From: Quillaja saponaria
Lineage: Eukaryota; Streptophyta; Magnoliopsida; Fabales; Quillajaceae
Reading direction: 5' to 3'
Assembly: GCA_029379385.1 (NCBI GenBank)
Contig: CM055611.1
Coordinates: forward strand, 25,510,092 to 25,574,091
Length of the DNA: 64,000 nucleotides
Below the pieces are notes generated by a model. That model saw only the letters and a program-made list of their open reading frames with translations, was not told the origin of the DNA and made no database searches. The position numbers and the translations under genes are program-made. Shown piece by piece: positions 48,801-58,852 of the stretch. How positions within the stretch are numbered: position 1 is the stretch's first letter; every line of letters starts with the position of its first letter.

Positions 48801-50590
48801 AGTTGAACTAACAAATGGCTCATCAGGTTAGTAAGTTATATTGGAAAACTGAATTGATGATTGAAATGATTATTTTGACCACGTAGTTAATCAAATTATC
48901 TTTTATATTAAAGGTGGATCTGGATTGCTGTGATCTTATTTTGACATTGTTGAGTTGTATTATAAGGAATATTATCATGGGGGCAGTTGGTCTTTCTTTG
49001 TAAAACAATTTTCTGTTGTAAAATTTCAATTCGGTTGTGGTCCTATTTGCAAGGGGAACAATTTAGTTTCTGGTTTCCTATTCTCTTAGTTAATGGATGG
49101 AATTCAAAGCTTATGATAGAACTCGCATGTCTTGTTCTGCTTGTGCAGAAGATGGTAAAGAGGCAACCAACAGTGATGCACCTGAGAATAATCCTCAGTA
49201 TACTACTGTTTATGTGGGCAATCTTGCTCCCGAGGCAAGACATTAACTTCCCTATCTTCAATTTTTTTTTTTTTTTTGGGTACTGTTAAATGATGAGGGA
49301 TCAAAGTTTACATTGGGTACTGTTGAGTAGTTGCAAGGGATTTTAGTGTTTTAGTCTCTTGGTTGTAATCATACATTAAATACTTCCATGCATAAATGTG
49401 TGTCTGTGTCTGTCTGCAATATGATTGATATTTAAATTCCCCACTGCCTTTGTTGATCTTTGTGGCTCACCTCCTGGATCTTTTAAGCCGAGCCCTTCCC
49501 CCCTCTTTCTCTGCGATGGTGAAGATGATGGAATATTTGAATATTTTTCTTTCAGGCCATTCCACTGTCTTTATAAATTCAGAATAAGTAATGGAGTGTC
49601 TAAATACAAGCATTATGTGCCCGTACTGGGGAAATTGCTATTTTCATTGTTAATTAAGAGCTAGTGTGCATGCTTGTCTGACAGGTAACCCAGCTCGATC
49701 TCCATCGACACTTTCATGCTCTTGGTGCTGGAGTGATAGAGGAGGTGCGAGTTCAGCGAGATAAAGGCTTTGGCTTTGTGAGATACAGTACCCATTCAGA
49801 AGCTGCTCTGGCTATTCAGATGGGAAATACTCAGTCCCTTCTCTCTGGCAAACAAATTAAGGTGTGGCTTTCATCTTTTGGTTAAGAGTTGTGAGTACAA
49901 CATTTTTGTAAGTAGTTGGCCGGTTGCAAGCCCCAACTTGTCATCTATTCTGCCCCAATTAAAATCATGACTTCCACGTGAAGGGGAGTGGTGATATCTG
50001 TAGTGAATCAATGGAAGTATTTAGCTCACACGGGAAGGGGAGTGGTGATATCTGTAGTGAAAATTTCATATGCTCTCTACATGCTTAGGTTTTTAAACAA
50101 GTTTTCTTCAAGAGTATGGGCTTCTTGTTTGTTCCAATTGAAAAACAAGATTAGTTATAGCTAATGGTATCTTATTAGGAATTGATGACTGTCCTTGTGA
50201 AGCACAATCTTGTCATTGCAGATCTTTGGTTGTGATTTTTGACAGTAATCGAACTTCATTTTTTGTGTGATCAGTATCTAGTCCAGTGCTAACTGTTGCG
50301 TTCTGGTTTTGTGATTATAGTGCTCTTGGGGGAGCAAGCCCACTCCACCTGGGACTGCTTCAAACCCACTTCCCCCTCCTGCAGCTGCAACTTTTCCTGG
50401 CCTCTCTGCAACTGATCTCTTGGCCTACGAGCGACAGTTAGCAATTAGCAAGATGGGTGGTGTCCATGCTCTTATGCACCCCCAGGGACATCATCCTCTT
50501 AAACAGACTGCAATAGGAGCAAGTCAGGCAATTTATGATGGTGGTTTTCAGAATGTTGCTAATGCTCAGCAATTGATGTACTACCAGTAA
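45187..50590 (+). CDS. UBP1: Oligouridylate-binding protein UBP1 (three-RRM, TIA-1-like)
   Basis: Twelve exons give 417 residues: 45187-45288, 46988-47049, 47377-47479, 47596-47672, 47747-47808, 47913-48000, 48177-48252, 48343-48373, 48707-48826, 49149-49234, 49685-49861, 50321-50590. A Gln-rich N-terminus ([15 protein letters not shown]) precedes three RRMs: RRM1 ~55-127 (VYVGNI, YGFIHY), RRM2 ~138-215 ([15 protein letters not shown]) and RRM3 ~260-333 ([14 protein letters not shown]). The C-terminus is Ala/Gln-rich and ends LMYYQ. Family knowledge: UBP1 binds U-rich introns and 3' UTRs in the nucleus, stabilises transcripts and enters stress granules. All introns are GT-AG except intron 10, whose donor is GC. 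Intron 1 (1.7 kb) contains long T and G runs. The terminal exon is followed by the convergent FLU gene. Confidence 0.95.
45597..45643 (+). repeat. T21 run abutting a G-run in UBP1 intron 1
   Basis: About 21 T are followed by GTG and then about 19 G, one T and four more G. G runs of this length can fold into quadruplex structures on the RNA or on the non-template strand. The exact lengths are likely uncertain because such runs sequence poorly. Confidence 0.8.
45847..45877 (+). repeat. (CT)n microsatellite in UBP1 intron 1
   Basis: A CT run of about 14 units within the first UBP1 intron. It is spliced out in the predicted transcript. Confidence 0.9.
49981..50061. repeat. 27-bp direct repeat with 54-bp period in UBP1 intron 11
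   Basis: AAGGGGAGTGGTGATATCTG plus the next seven bases occurs identically at 49981-50007 and 50035-50061. The spacer is also 27 bases. A recent local duplication is the simplest explanation. Confidence 0.9.
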
Positions 50591-51507
50591 TACAAGAATT
50601 CTGGGATGTATATCTATCGACTGCATTATGCAGGCTGATTTGAGATAAAACATCTAGGGAGGTTTTTATTATTTTCCTTTTCCTTGGCAGTGAGGTACTT
50701 ACCCCGCCACTTATGTTATGCTACGGTTTGAATCGATATATGATTTGCTGTTTCATAATTTGTAGTAGTGAAGAGTGGTTGTTATTATAATGGGAATTGT
50801 TGTTGAGACGGCTATTTTGCTCTTGTCGATCCCCTCAACACCCATCCAAAAAAGGAAAAAAAGAACCACTCCCTCCCTCGGTGGATAATGACGCATATAC
50901 ATGCAACTTGATGGAAATCCTTACGACTCATGGAAAGAATAATATAGTAGTATAATTACTTAATATATTGTAAAATCTTATGATTGGTCCTAAACAATGG
51001 AGCGAATTGTTGATCCTTTTAACCTTTCAGCCAAGAATATAAGATAAAAGAATAATCTTTTTCAGTTGTTAGCTAAACAAGGTTTCAGACACTGATTCCA
51101 AATCCAAATCTAATCAGTAAAACTGAAGATGGCCAAAAGCACGGTATTTTTGTGAAGATTATAATAAAACCATTCCAGACCAGAAACCAGAGAATCTACA
51201 GTATATGGAAAGTAGATGGTACTGCTTAAAGCTCCTTGTTCTTTTCTATATGAAAAAGAAAACCTGAAATAAAATGGCCAGCATAGTGCCCTTTTATCTC
51301 ACGTCAATCTCCATACACAACTATTACTTCTCAGAATATCATTCTTCACGCCGCCCCCCCCGAAAAAGAGGAAATATTCTTAATTGAGCATAGGTCTACA
51401 TAAACTAATCCGCAGGAAGGCAATGGACACAAGGTGTTCTCAAATCTCAATGAACATTTATCTCCACTAGTTCATTTGTGAAGAAAGTAATCTGTCACGA
51501 AGGTTCA
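50591..51507. other. convergent 3' regions of UBP1 and FLU
   Basis: The 3' UTRs of the two convergent genes meet here. A C run (about 51353-51360) is the only notable simple sequence. No coding signal is seen. Confidence 0.6.
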
Positions 51508-54302
51508 CTAATCTCTTTCCAACCTTGCAATATAGTTGTCATAGAATTGCCCTGCTCGCTCAAGATCTCCAAGCTCAGTATAACAATCAGCTATTGCCCC
51601 GTATGCTTCTGTGCTTCCGGAGTCCTCTCCTTCTCGTTCAGAGATGGCCAAAACCATAGAGTGGTATTTAATGGCTTCCCGGTACTTGCCCTGCCTTTGC
51701 ATAGAGGCCCCTGCAAGATATAAACCAGATCAGCAATAACTTGTGAGACAGAGCTACTTTCCACTTATAAATAATAACATGAAGGTTACAATGTGGCTGA
51801 TCCTTAGATAAATAAATTAGTATAAAAATATGAATAATAACAAACCTAAACCTCTTGCAGCTTTCTTCTCCTCCACGGGATCCTTTAAATCCTGAGCGAG
51901 CTGAAGAGCTGCCTTGAACTCCACAAATGCTCTCTCTGGTTCTTGATTTCTCAAAAAATTCTTTCCAGTTTTAAGTTTAGAGATTAACTCATGCTTCCTT
52001 GGATCAACAATTACGTCGGTCTCCAATATTTTGCCACCAACAGGGGCGTAACTTAAGCTGGGGGCATAGGACTCAATCTTGGCTTGCCTTCTTAGAGCTG
52101 CATTGATCTGGCGTAATTGTTCATTCAGTCGCTGCAGTTCCCCTTTCCTTTGCCGGGCTAGCAACCCTGTAGAAGAAGCATTGTATTCAGGAGATTGAGA
52201 TATATAACATATGTTTAACCTAGAAATCAGTTAGAGGTACACCTACACTTGCAAGAAGCATGAAGTGTTGTTACAGGTGACAGAAAATAAGCCATCAAGG
52301 ACTTTACTTTACTTTCCAATATTTCTATGAAGAAAAGTTTATGCTGAGAAGAAAAATAATTTTTATACAACTTGTCAACAAGTATTGTTCTGCAGATTTG
52401 GAGATCCTCAAACCAGAGCATGTTGTTTAATGAAGTATACAAAAAGGATCCTCCTGGGAAAAAATAACATATACCAGAGAAACCTACTAATAAACATGAA
52501 CAAGTTTTCTTTGGCAAAGAAAACAAGAGCAATTAAATGTAAGAAGAAAACTGGCTCGAAATAAAATAAACAAAATCCAGCTAAGCCTTCAAATTGAGTA
52601 ACAAATTGGAATTGATAAATGAGGCCAACAATACTTCACCTCCAACGGTGGCGCCTATTAGGGCTACTGATAGCAGTAACGGCATATTGAAGATAGAGTT
52701 ATCAGCCTCACATGTTTCTGCCATGGCTATACAGGGGCTACAGAACACCAAGGCATTGCTGACAAGAAATGCCATTGTTGGGAACCTTATCTGTACATCT
52801 TCCTACAATTCAGATGTCAGAAATTAATAATCATCAGACAAATAATTTTCAAAGATGAATCTTAAATAGCATAAGGGGTCGGAACTCTAGCACATAAAGT
52901 TAGTTTGGAGGCAAAAAACTTTCTTTGAACAGGTAACAGCTCCACTGCCATTTTAAGATGCATTTATATTTTTACTGATAAATATTTGACTGACGATCAA
53001 ATAAAATCAACCAAAAGATCCAAGAAAGAAAAAAGAAAATAGAAATAGACAGAAAGCCAGTTACCAATAATGTCGGGGAAAACCTAATGCAGAAAGTAGG
53101 ATCACTACCAAGAACAACATAACATAAATATATGCAGAGTCGCAATTTTCTACTTCAGGTTTGAGCTAAAGGAATGTAGTTACCAAGTTCTAAGATGAAA
53201 ATACCACAAACCAGTCATACAGCATGCAAAAGTCACAATTTATACTAATTTTATGAAGAACTAAAGAAGATAACAACAATTTTACTGTAACTCACCATCA
53301 TACCTGACTCTTTGAGCGTGGCAGCATATGATGAATCTCAGAAGATCCACCAAGGCTATCTCTGAAGAATATCACAGACTTTTCCACTTTATATGGAAAA
53401 CAAGCTAACTTCCCTGATCAAATTCTATGTTAGTATCAAAACAATTTCCACCCTTTATTTGAGTTTGTTAACAGCTCCAAAAAACAGAACAACTCCATTA
53501 GTACTAGACTACTAGTATAGAAAATAGTATATTTTTCAGAAAACATGCACACAGAATGTGAAGAAATCAAGAAAACTAATAAATATTGCCAAGTTATACT
53601 TTTGAAGCAAACCCCTAAACTTTCTGTCATAAGTTATAACACCTCATTCATTGACATTACTCTTAGATGTAAATCTTTATATTTGAACCCATTTCTTCTT
53701 TCCAATCAAACTTACAGTTAAACCAACAAGCTTAATGCATTATGCATATGAATAACCAAAATGCATCCTAAGCTGAACTACTTTCAGCTCGGCCATGGTA
53801 AATCTTGCCACAATGCTTCCATTTGGTGGCTGCTATAAAAGAAGCACATGACTCTTATTTATGTTTAGGTTTCCGAGAAACCACAAAATGAACTCAAATA
53901 TGTTATATTTAATTAATTTTAACTTGGACAAAAATAAGAATCATTTTAGGATCAGCTCCCTTTATTTTATTTTTTTCCATTACTATATCATAAAACAAAC
54001 AGAAACTAAAGCAAAACCAAAAAGATATCAAAAACCCAATTCATAGTGAAGAATTCCGATCTCATTGTGAAATTTAAGCTAGAGGAAACAGAATTAGCAC
54101 TAAGCATTCCAATCTGACACATGCAATTTTTTCAAGTTTCATGTTGAGTCTAAGGTACACTAAAATGAGAGAAGAAATGGTTAACCATGGACAGCAAGTA
54201 CTGACCTGAAGCCTGAGATTTTCCGGGAAACTGATCAAACGGTGAAAATGGCTGAGAATTCGGGCGGGTGAAGAAGCACGAGCAACGGACCAACCCCGCC
54301 AT
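51508..54302 (-). CDS. FLU: FLUORESCENT IN BLUE LIGHT (FLU), chloroplast TPR regulator
   Basis: Five exons on the complement (54206-54302, 53304-53359, 52640-52802, 51846-52166, 51508-51710) give 279 residues. Order of parts: a Ser/Arg-containing plastid transit peptide (MAGLVRCSCFFTRP...), a hydrophobic helix (FNMPLLLSVALIGATVGGLL), a coiled coil (QRKGELQRLNEQLRQINAAL), and a C-terminal TPR array (SKLKTGKNFLRNQEPERAFV, RGLGASMQRQGKYREAI, TEAYGAIADCYTELGDLERA). Family knowledge: FLU anchors at plastid membranes and uses its TPR domain to inhibit glutamyl-tRNA reductase in the dark, preventing protochlorophyllide overaccumulation. The exon 2 acceptor was chosen among overlapping AG sites because only this choice keeps the frame into exon 3. 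The protein is slightly shorter than the Arabidopsis one I recall (~316), mainly in the N-terminus. Confidence 0.93.
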
Positions 54303-55800
54303 TGTTTTGGATAAACGTTTTAGAATCCAGTGGGCTATTATTATATACAGGAGAATGCGTTTTCTTTCAAATAAATGACCTTAGTTGACTAGAAAATAAC
54401 ATTGATTGCCATTGAGCCGGTCATCTAATTAATTCGGGTCGGGTACATAGGTTCTCTACTAAGTACTAACCAAAATTTTAGATATTTACACGTGCAGCTT
54501 CCATTAATTGATTTACTATTTTGGTTAAGAGGGTTACATTATTTTTAGTTTGGTCTTTAAAATTTTATTTTTTCTAATCTTATTTTTTAGGATTTTATTT
54601 TTTTGATTTTGGTACTATTAATTTAATTTAATTTTTTTAATTGAATTCTTAATTAAGTTAATATTATTAAATTGAAATGAAATATAATAAAAATTAGCTA
54701 AATTATTTTTTAAGAGATGTGAGAAAAATGAATATTAATGTTGATTGGGAAAATCACATGAGTTTTGATTCAATAATTAAACAAATTTTTTTTTTTTAAA
54801 TTTTAAATGTTACATTCGTTAAGCTTGGAAGACTAAATAAAAATAATTAAATTCTGAAGAATCAAAATAAAAAATTAAAATTTTTCAAGAATCAAAGTAG
54901 AAAATGATGTAATTTCTAAGGATCAGAATAGTAAATAAGTATTATAATTTTCTTCACATTTTTTATTTTTTTTTACCAATATTTATTTATCAACATTTTC
55001 ATAATCTTAGTCTTACTATTAATTCATTAAATTATTTGTACATGTCATTTACCAATATAAGTAACTAGAAGTTTTTTTATTTTTTATTGGAGAAATGAAA
55101 AGGTTGATAGGATATCTATGTAGCTAGAGGTTTGATTTGTCATGTGGGAGTTGATTTATCAAACCTTTTCTTTTGTTTGTTAAAATATGAGATTTTCTTT
55201 AGTTAAGATGAATCCTCTGCGATAATAACCCCCTATCATCACTATCAGAATTTAATCAATAAAAAATTGAAATTTTATTAGTTTAAGCTGAGTGCCTTTG
55301 CAGAATGAATATCAATGAGTTAGTAAGGCTACGCTGATAATTTTCTAGCCAAAAGAAAAGGGCATGCCAAGTTCATTCAAAAACATTAAAGCTCACTTTC
55401 ATGCAGTTGAAAACAAACTATAAATGCATATACATTGGCGCAAAGAAAAATGTTTGCAAGCATTATTGGTTCATGTAAGGACCTACAAGAAATTCCGTAA
55501 TGCCAAATGAACAATGAACAACTACAAAAATGGCCAGGAAAGTAAAGCATAACTTTCCACGAGCTAAGCGATGGTGATGGTTCTCGTCATTGCCCTGTTA
55601 GGTGACAGAAAATCAACAGCTTGTCTTTACATGATGAAATTTCATTTGCTTTTGACAATTATTTTACACCAGATCATCTTGAAAAACTGTATAAGAAACT
55701 GAGATTTAGATGGATCCAGATGATGTAAATTAACTAGAGATCAAAACAGTTCCTGAATCAAACAATACTTTTAACCTTGTAGTACTTGTTGTAGCTTCTA
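54303..55800. other. FLU promoter, MITE-like repeat, DUF4220 gene 3' region
   Basis: The FLU promoter occupies the first few hundred bases. An AT-rich inverted-repeat element spans roughly 54530-54950. The remainder to 55800 is probable 3' UTR of the minus-strand DUF4220/DUF594 gene, without coding signal. Confidence 0.5.
54530..54950. mobile_element. MITE-like inverted repeat
   Basis: The left arm (TTTGGTCTTTAAAATTTTA ... TTTTTTGATTTTGGTACT) and the reverse complement of the right arm (TCTGATCCTTAGAAATTACA ... TTTTGATTCTTCAGAATT) share several blocks in the same order, with the arms separated by AT-rich sequence. Identity is modest and low-complexity sequence inflates it. There is no coding content. 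Confidence 0.3.
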
Positions 55801-57933
55801 TCATTTCACATTCAGTCTTGCTCTTGCATGGCCTTCTGATATTTGGAACTGTTCAGTTAAACCAAAATGAGCCATTAGAAGCCACACATGAGTAAGAATT
55901 TCACCACCCCGTCTCAGTTGCTGGGCATGATAATTTCCTCTGCACTGACTTGCAGCATAAGCAAGCATCTCTACCCATACCTTACTAACCATTTCCCATT
56001 TCTGATCTTTATCTGATATAGCTTGCAACTCTGATGCAAGCCTACATGCATCAAATAACACAGATTTGCTTCTGTCTCCTTTCACCTTTGAGGGTGGAAC
56101 TTCGGTGTTTACACTAAGTAAGAAATCACAAGCTTTGTCTTTACTCAATTTGAACTTTCTACCACTTAAGCCATCCAAAACCTGAGCCAGAAGGCCTTTG
56201 AAACTATATTTGTAATGTTGACTTGTAATTTTAGCTACTATAGCTCTTCGTTCTTCCAAAAATTTCATGGTATCGGCACAAGTGTCCCGAAACCTAATCA
56301 TCCCAATACCAATTGGTAACATGAAAGGATACACAACAAGAAGGTACAATATATATCTTGATATCTGCATGCTTATTCTACACTTCAAACGAACTGGGTT
56401 CGTGAGTGTGAGATTGTCAGCATAGAAACAAAGATCTGTAGCAATGTGCCATATAAGAATGCTTTGATCAAACTCTAGGTCGGTACTCCAACATAGTGCA
56501 CCGCAATTGTATTTCTCAAGCACATGGCTTCCTTGAAAGGGACACAAAACTTTGTGATCTACATCATAGTTTGATTTCTCTTGAAGATATTCAAGTTTTT
56601 CCTTCAGATGGTTGAAAATCAATTCTTTCAAATCATCAGTGACTTCCTCAAGGGTCTTGTACCGGTGCTTTTCCAGTAATTTATCAATGCAGAGGAGCTT
56701 CTGGATTTTGTAGCAGAATGCAGGTTTTTCCCCAAGGCAATAGCTTATGAGATTGTACTGTGCCATGAAATTTGACCATCTGGGATTCTTGGGAAGTTGT
56801 AAACAAGTGATGGCTCGACGGATGGAACTGCTTGTATGTCTACTCAACCAAAGATCCATCCAGTCCGAGGATAGTAATAATAGAATTGCATAAATCTCCA
56901 AAACTATGGCAACAGACAGCAATAGGAAAGTTATGACCACATCAACATTTAAGTACTTATTCTTATCAGCAAAAGAGAATAGTATCAGCACAATAGCTGT
57001 TAATGAGAGACAAATAAAGCGAGTAGCACAGCCTTGGAGTGAATATATTACAGTGGCTTTGGTGTAGAGCATGTCAAATATGAACCCAAGTTCAATCTCC
57101 ACCACTTTACATGCTTTACGAAAAGAGATGTCCTTGAATAGAGATTGGCTATTGTCCCGATCATCAATTCCAAGAATAAGATCCACAAAAAGGCGCTTGA
57201 ATGTTTGGAGAAGGTCATAGGCTGTGATCAATTCCATTGCATCAGGAATGGCGTTATTCTCTACTGAAGGGAGATTTACCGGGATCTGAGCCTCAACCAC
57301 CTCATCTGCTATCACATGAAATCCCTCTAACTGTTTAAGTGTATATTCCAGCATGAATTTGGAGTAATTGGGACCAGGATCAGGAGGAGTAAGCATTGAG
57401 TCTCTGAATTGCTCACTGCTTGCTGACCTGAGAACCCATGTTCTTTCCCCATATTTGATGAACCCTGCACAAAAAATAAAAATAGACAGGACGGATAGCC
57501 GAGAACCAGTCCATGCTCTAAGCACTATGTAAAGGGATACCCCCGTTTGTACTCCTAGGCTTAGCAAATGCCTTAACCATAGCTCATTATCTTCCAAGGA
57601 ATAAGCAGTAATTGTGTCAGGACCACCCAAGTGCAACAGAAGAAAAGGAGCCCAAAATGCAGTCAGCTCAGTGTGTGGATACAGAGGATCATTTTTACTG
57701 ATACTATCAACATCTCCATGGTTGTTTGAAATGACACCAAGAGCTACAGTTGCTACCGAGTCAGCCATCAAATAGGAACACCACATAGCAATTCTAATCC
57801 AAACTCTGCTCGCATACCTCCTACGATTGCCCAAAAAAATGAGTACCATCTGCAATGTGAGACTAGCCAAAACCAATACCCTCAGTTCCCAGTAATTCCA
57901 AAGGTTCCTCACCCCTGGAGGGACCAACTCCAT
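55801..57933 (-). CDS. DUF4220/DUF594 membrane protein
   Basis: An intronless CDS of 710 residues starting at MELVPPGVRNLWNYWELRVL; the frame extends upstream but lacks an ATG there. A tract resembling an acceptor lies in the leader and a donor near 58193, so the 5' UTR probably has an intron. The N-terminal DUF4220 region has four or more hydrophobic segments (about residues 18-34, 47-63, 88-104, 134-160), with the family marks WAPFLLLHLGGPDTITAYS and ALEDNELWLRH-like (SLEDNELWLRH). More membrane helices lie around 305-365. The C-terminal DUF594 tail ends GGEILTHVWLLMAHFGLTEQ followed by FQISEGHARARL. The family is large and plant-specific with no agreed biochemical role; it is often found in tandem clusters, but here it is single. 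It is divergent from the NLR gene 920 bases away. Confidence 0.9.
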   Translation of the reverse strand: MELVPPGVRNLWNYWELRVLVLASLTLQMVLIFLGNRRRYASRVWIRIAMWCSYLMADSVATVALGVISNNHGDVDSISKNDPLYPHTELTAFWAPFLLLHLGGPDTITAYSLEDNELWLRHLLSLGVQTGVSLYIVLRAWTGSRLSVLSIFIFCAGFIKYGERTWVLRSASSEQFRDSMLTPPDPGPNYSKFMLEYTLKQLEGFHVIADEVVEAQIPVNLPSVENNAIPDAMELITAYDLLQTFKRLFVDLILGIDDRDNSQSLFKDISFRKACKVVEIELGFIFDMLYTKATVIYSLQGCATRFICLSLTAIVLILFSFADKNKYLNVDVVITFLLLSVAIVLEIYAILLLLSSDWMDLWLSRHTSSSIRRAITCLQLPKNPRWSNFMAQYNLISYCLGEKPAFCYKIQKLLCIDKLLEKHRYKTLEEVTDDLKELIFNHLKEKLEYLQEKSNYDVDHKVLCPFQGSHVLEKYNCGALCWSTDLEFDQSILIWHIATDLCFYADNLTLTNPVRLKCRISMQISRYILYLLVVYPFMLPIGIGMIRFRDTCADTMKFLEERRAIVAKITSQHYKYSFKGLLAQVLDGLSGRKFKLSKDKACDFLLSVNTEVPPSKVKGDRSKSVLFDACRLASELQAISDKDQKWEMVSKVWVEMLAYAASQCRGNYHAQQLRRGGEILTHVWLLMAHFGLTEQFQISEGHARARLNVK

Positions 57934-58852
57934 CACTCTTCTTGCCTTTCTATAGACCAAACTGCTAACAACTGAAAAATTTATACCCTTTAGCACAGAA
58001 CACCCAGGAACCCAAATTTCAGAAAAAGTAAAATTCTACTCAAAAAGAAAAAAAGTACTGACAAATCTTACTTCATAATATCACTTAAAACAAAATTTTC
58101 AATAAGATTAAATTTAATTGTTGGGTTTTTGAATCTGTTGTCTATTCTAAACCAAAAATATTTTCTTTACAGAGAAGAATCACAAATGAGTTACCTTGAA
58201 TGAACAATGAAGAAAGGATGAAGGTAATTACGTACTCGAGGGTATCATCAGCAACAAAGATTCTGAGAACACAAAGAACTGTGTGAGTCAACTTCAAAAT
58301 GGGCTCGAGCTAAAATTTCCAGCAACGCCGTTGACGACTACAGCTTGACTTTGGCAGTTCCAATCCAAGTGGAAGCAAAATCGCCTCCATTTACGACTTT
58401 GTCAGTTCCACACTTAAAAAGGGACAAAAGGTCTATTAAAAATCTTGTATTCGGTATTCAATTATGAAAATCTTTTTCTGACAAATGATTTCTATGAAAA
58501 TAAAAAATATAAACTTTACAAAGCTGGTTAATTCATCTGACCTTCAGAGTTCTTATTTTTTCTCCTATGCCTCTGAATTTTCTTATTTTTACGTTCTATT
58601 GAAAAGGTCTAAATGTTTTTTTTTCTTTTTTTAACCTTTTCTCTCTTTTTCAATTATTTTTTTATTTTTCCGTTTATAAACTTCCAAATTATGGCTTAAT
58701 GCTTAATTTATTTTTCTTTCATTTCTTTTTGTGGTACGACAGTTTCTTACTACAGTTGGTTGACTCAACTGCTTGACTCGTTTCTTTGTTGGACGAAAGC
58801 ATATGTGTGAAAGAAAGAAAGAAAGAGACGAGAGAAAGAAATTTGAGCTGCC
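57934..58852. promoter_or_regulatory. shared divergent promoter region of DUF4220 gene and NLR
   Basis: The 919 bases between two head-to-head starts must contain both promoters and leaders. A donor-like AAG|GTAACT on the minus strand near 58195 and an acceptor-like TTTTTCAG near 57970 suggest a 5' UTR intron for the DUF4220 gene. The NLR leader holds a GAAA-rich stretch (58809-58840). No TATA box is certain. Confidence 0.45.

Noticed and set aside
57934..57996. Twenty-one extra N-terminal codons for the DUF4220 protein
   Set aside because: The first codon is GTG and a probable 3' splice site lies within the stretch, so it is leader.
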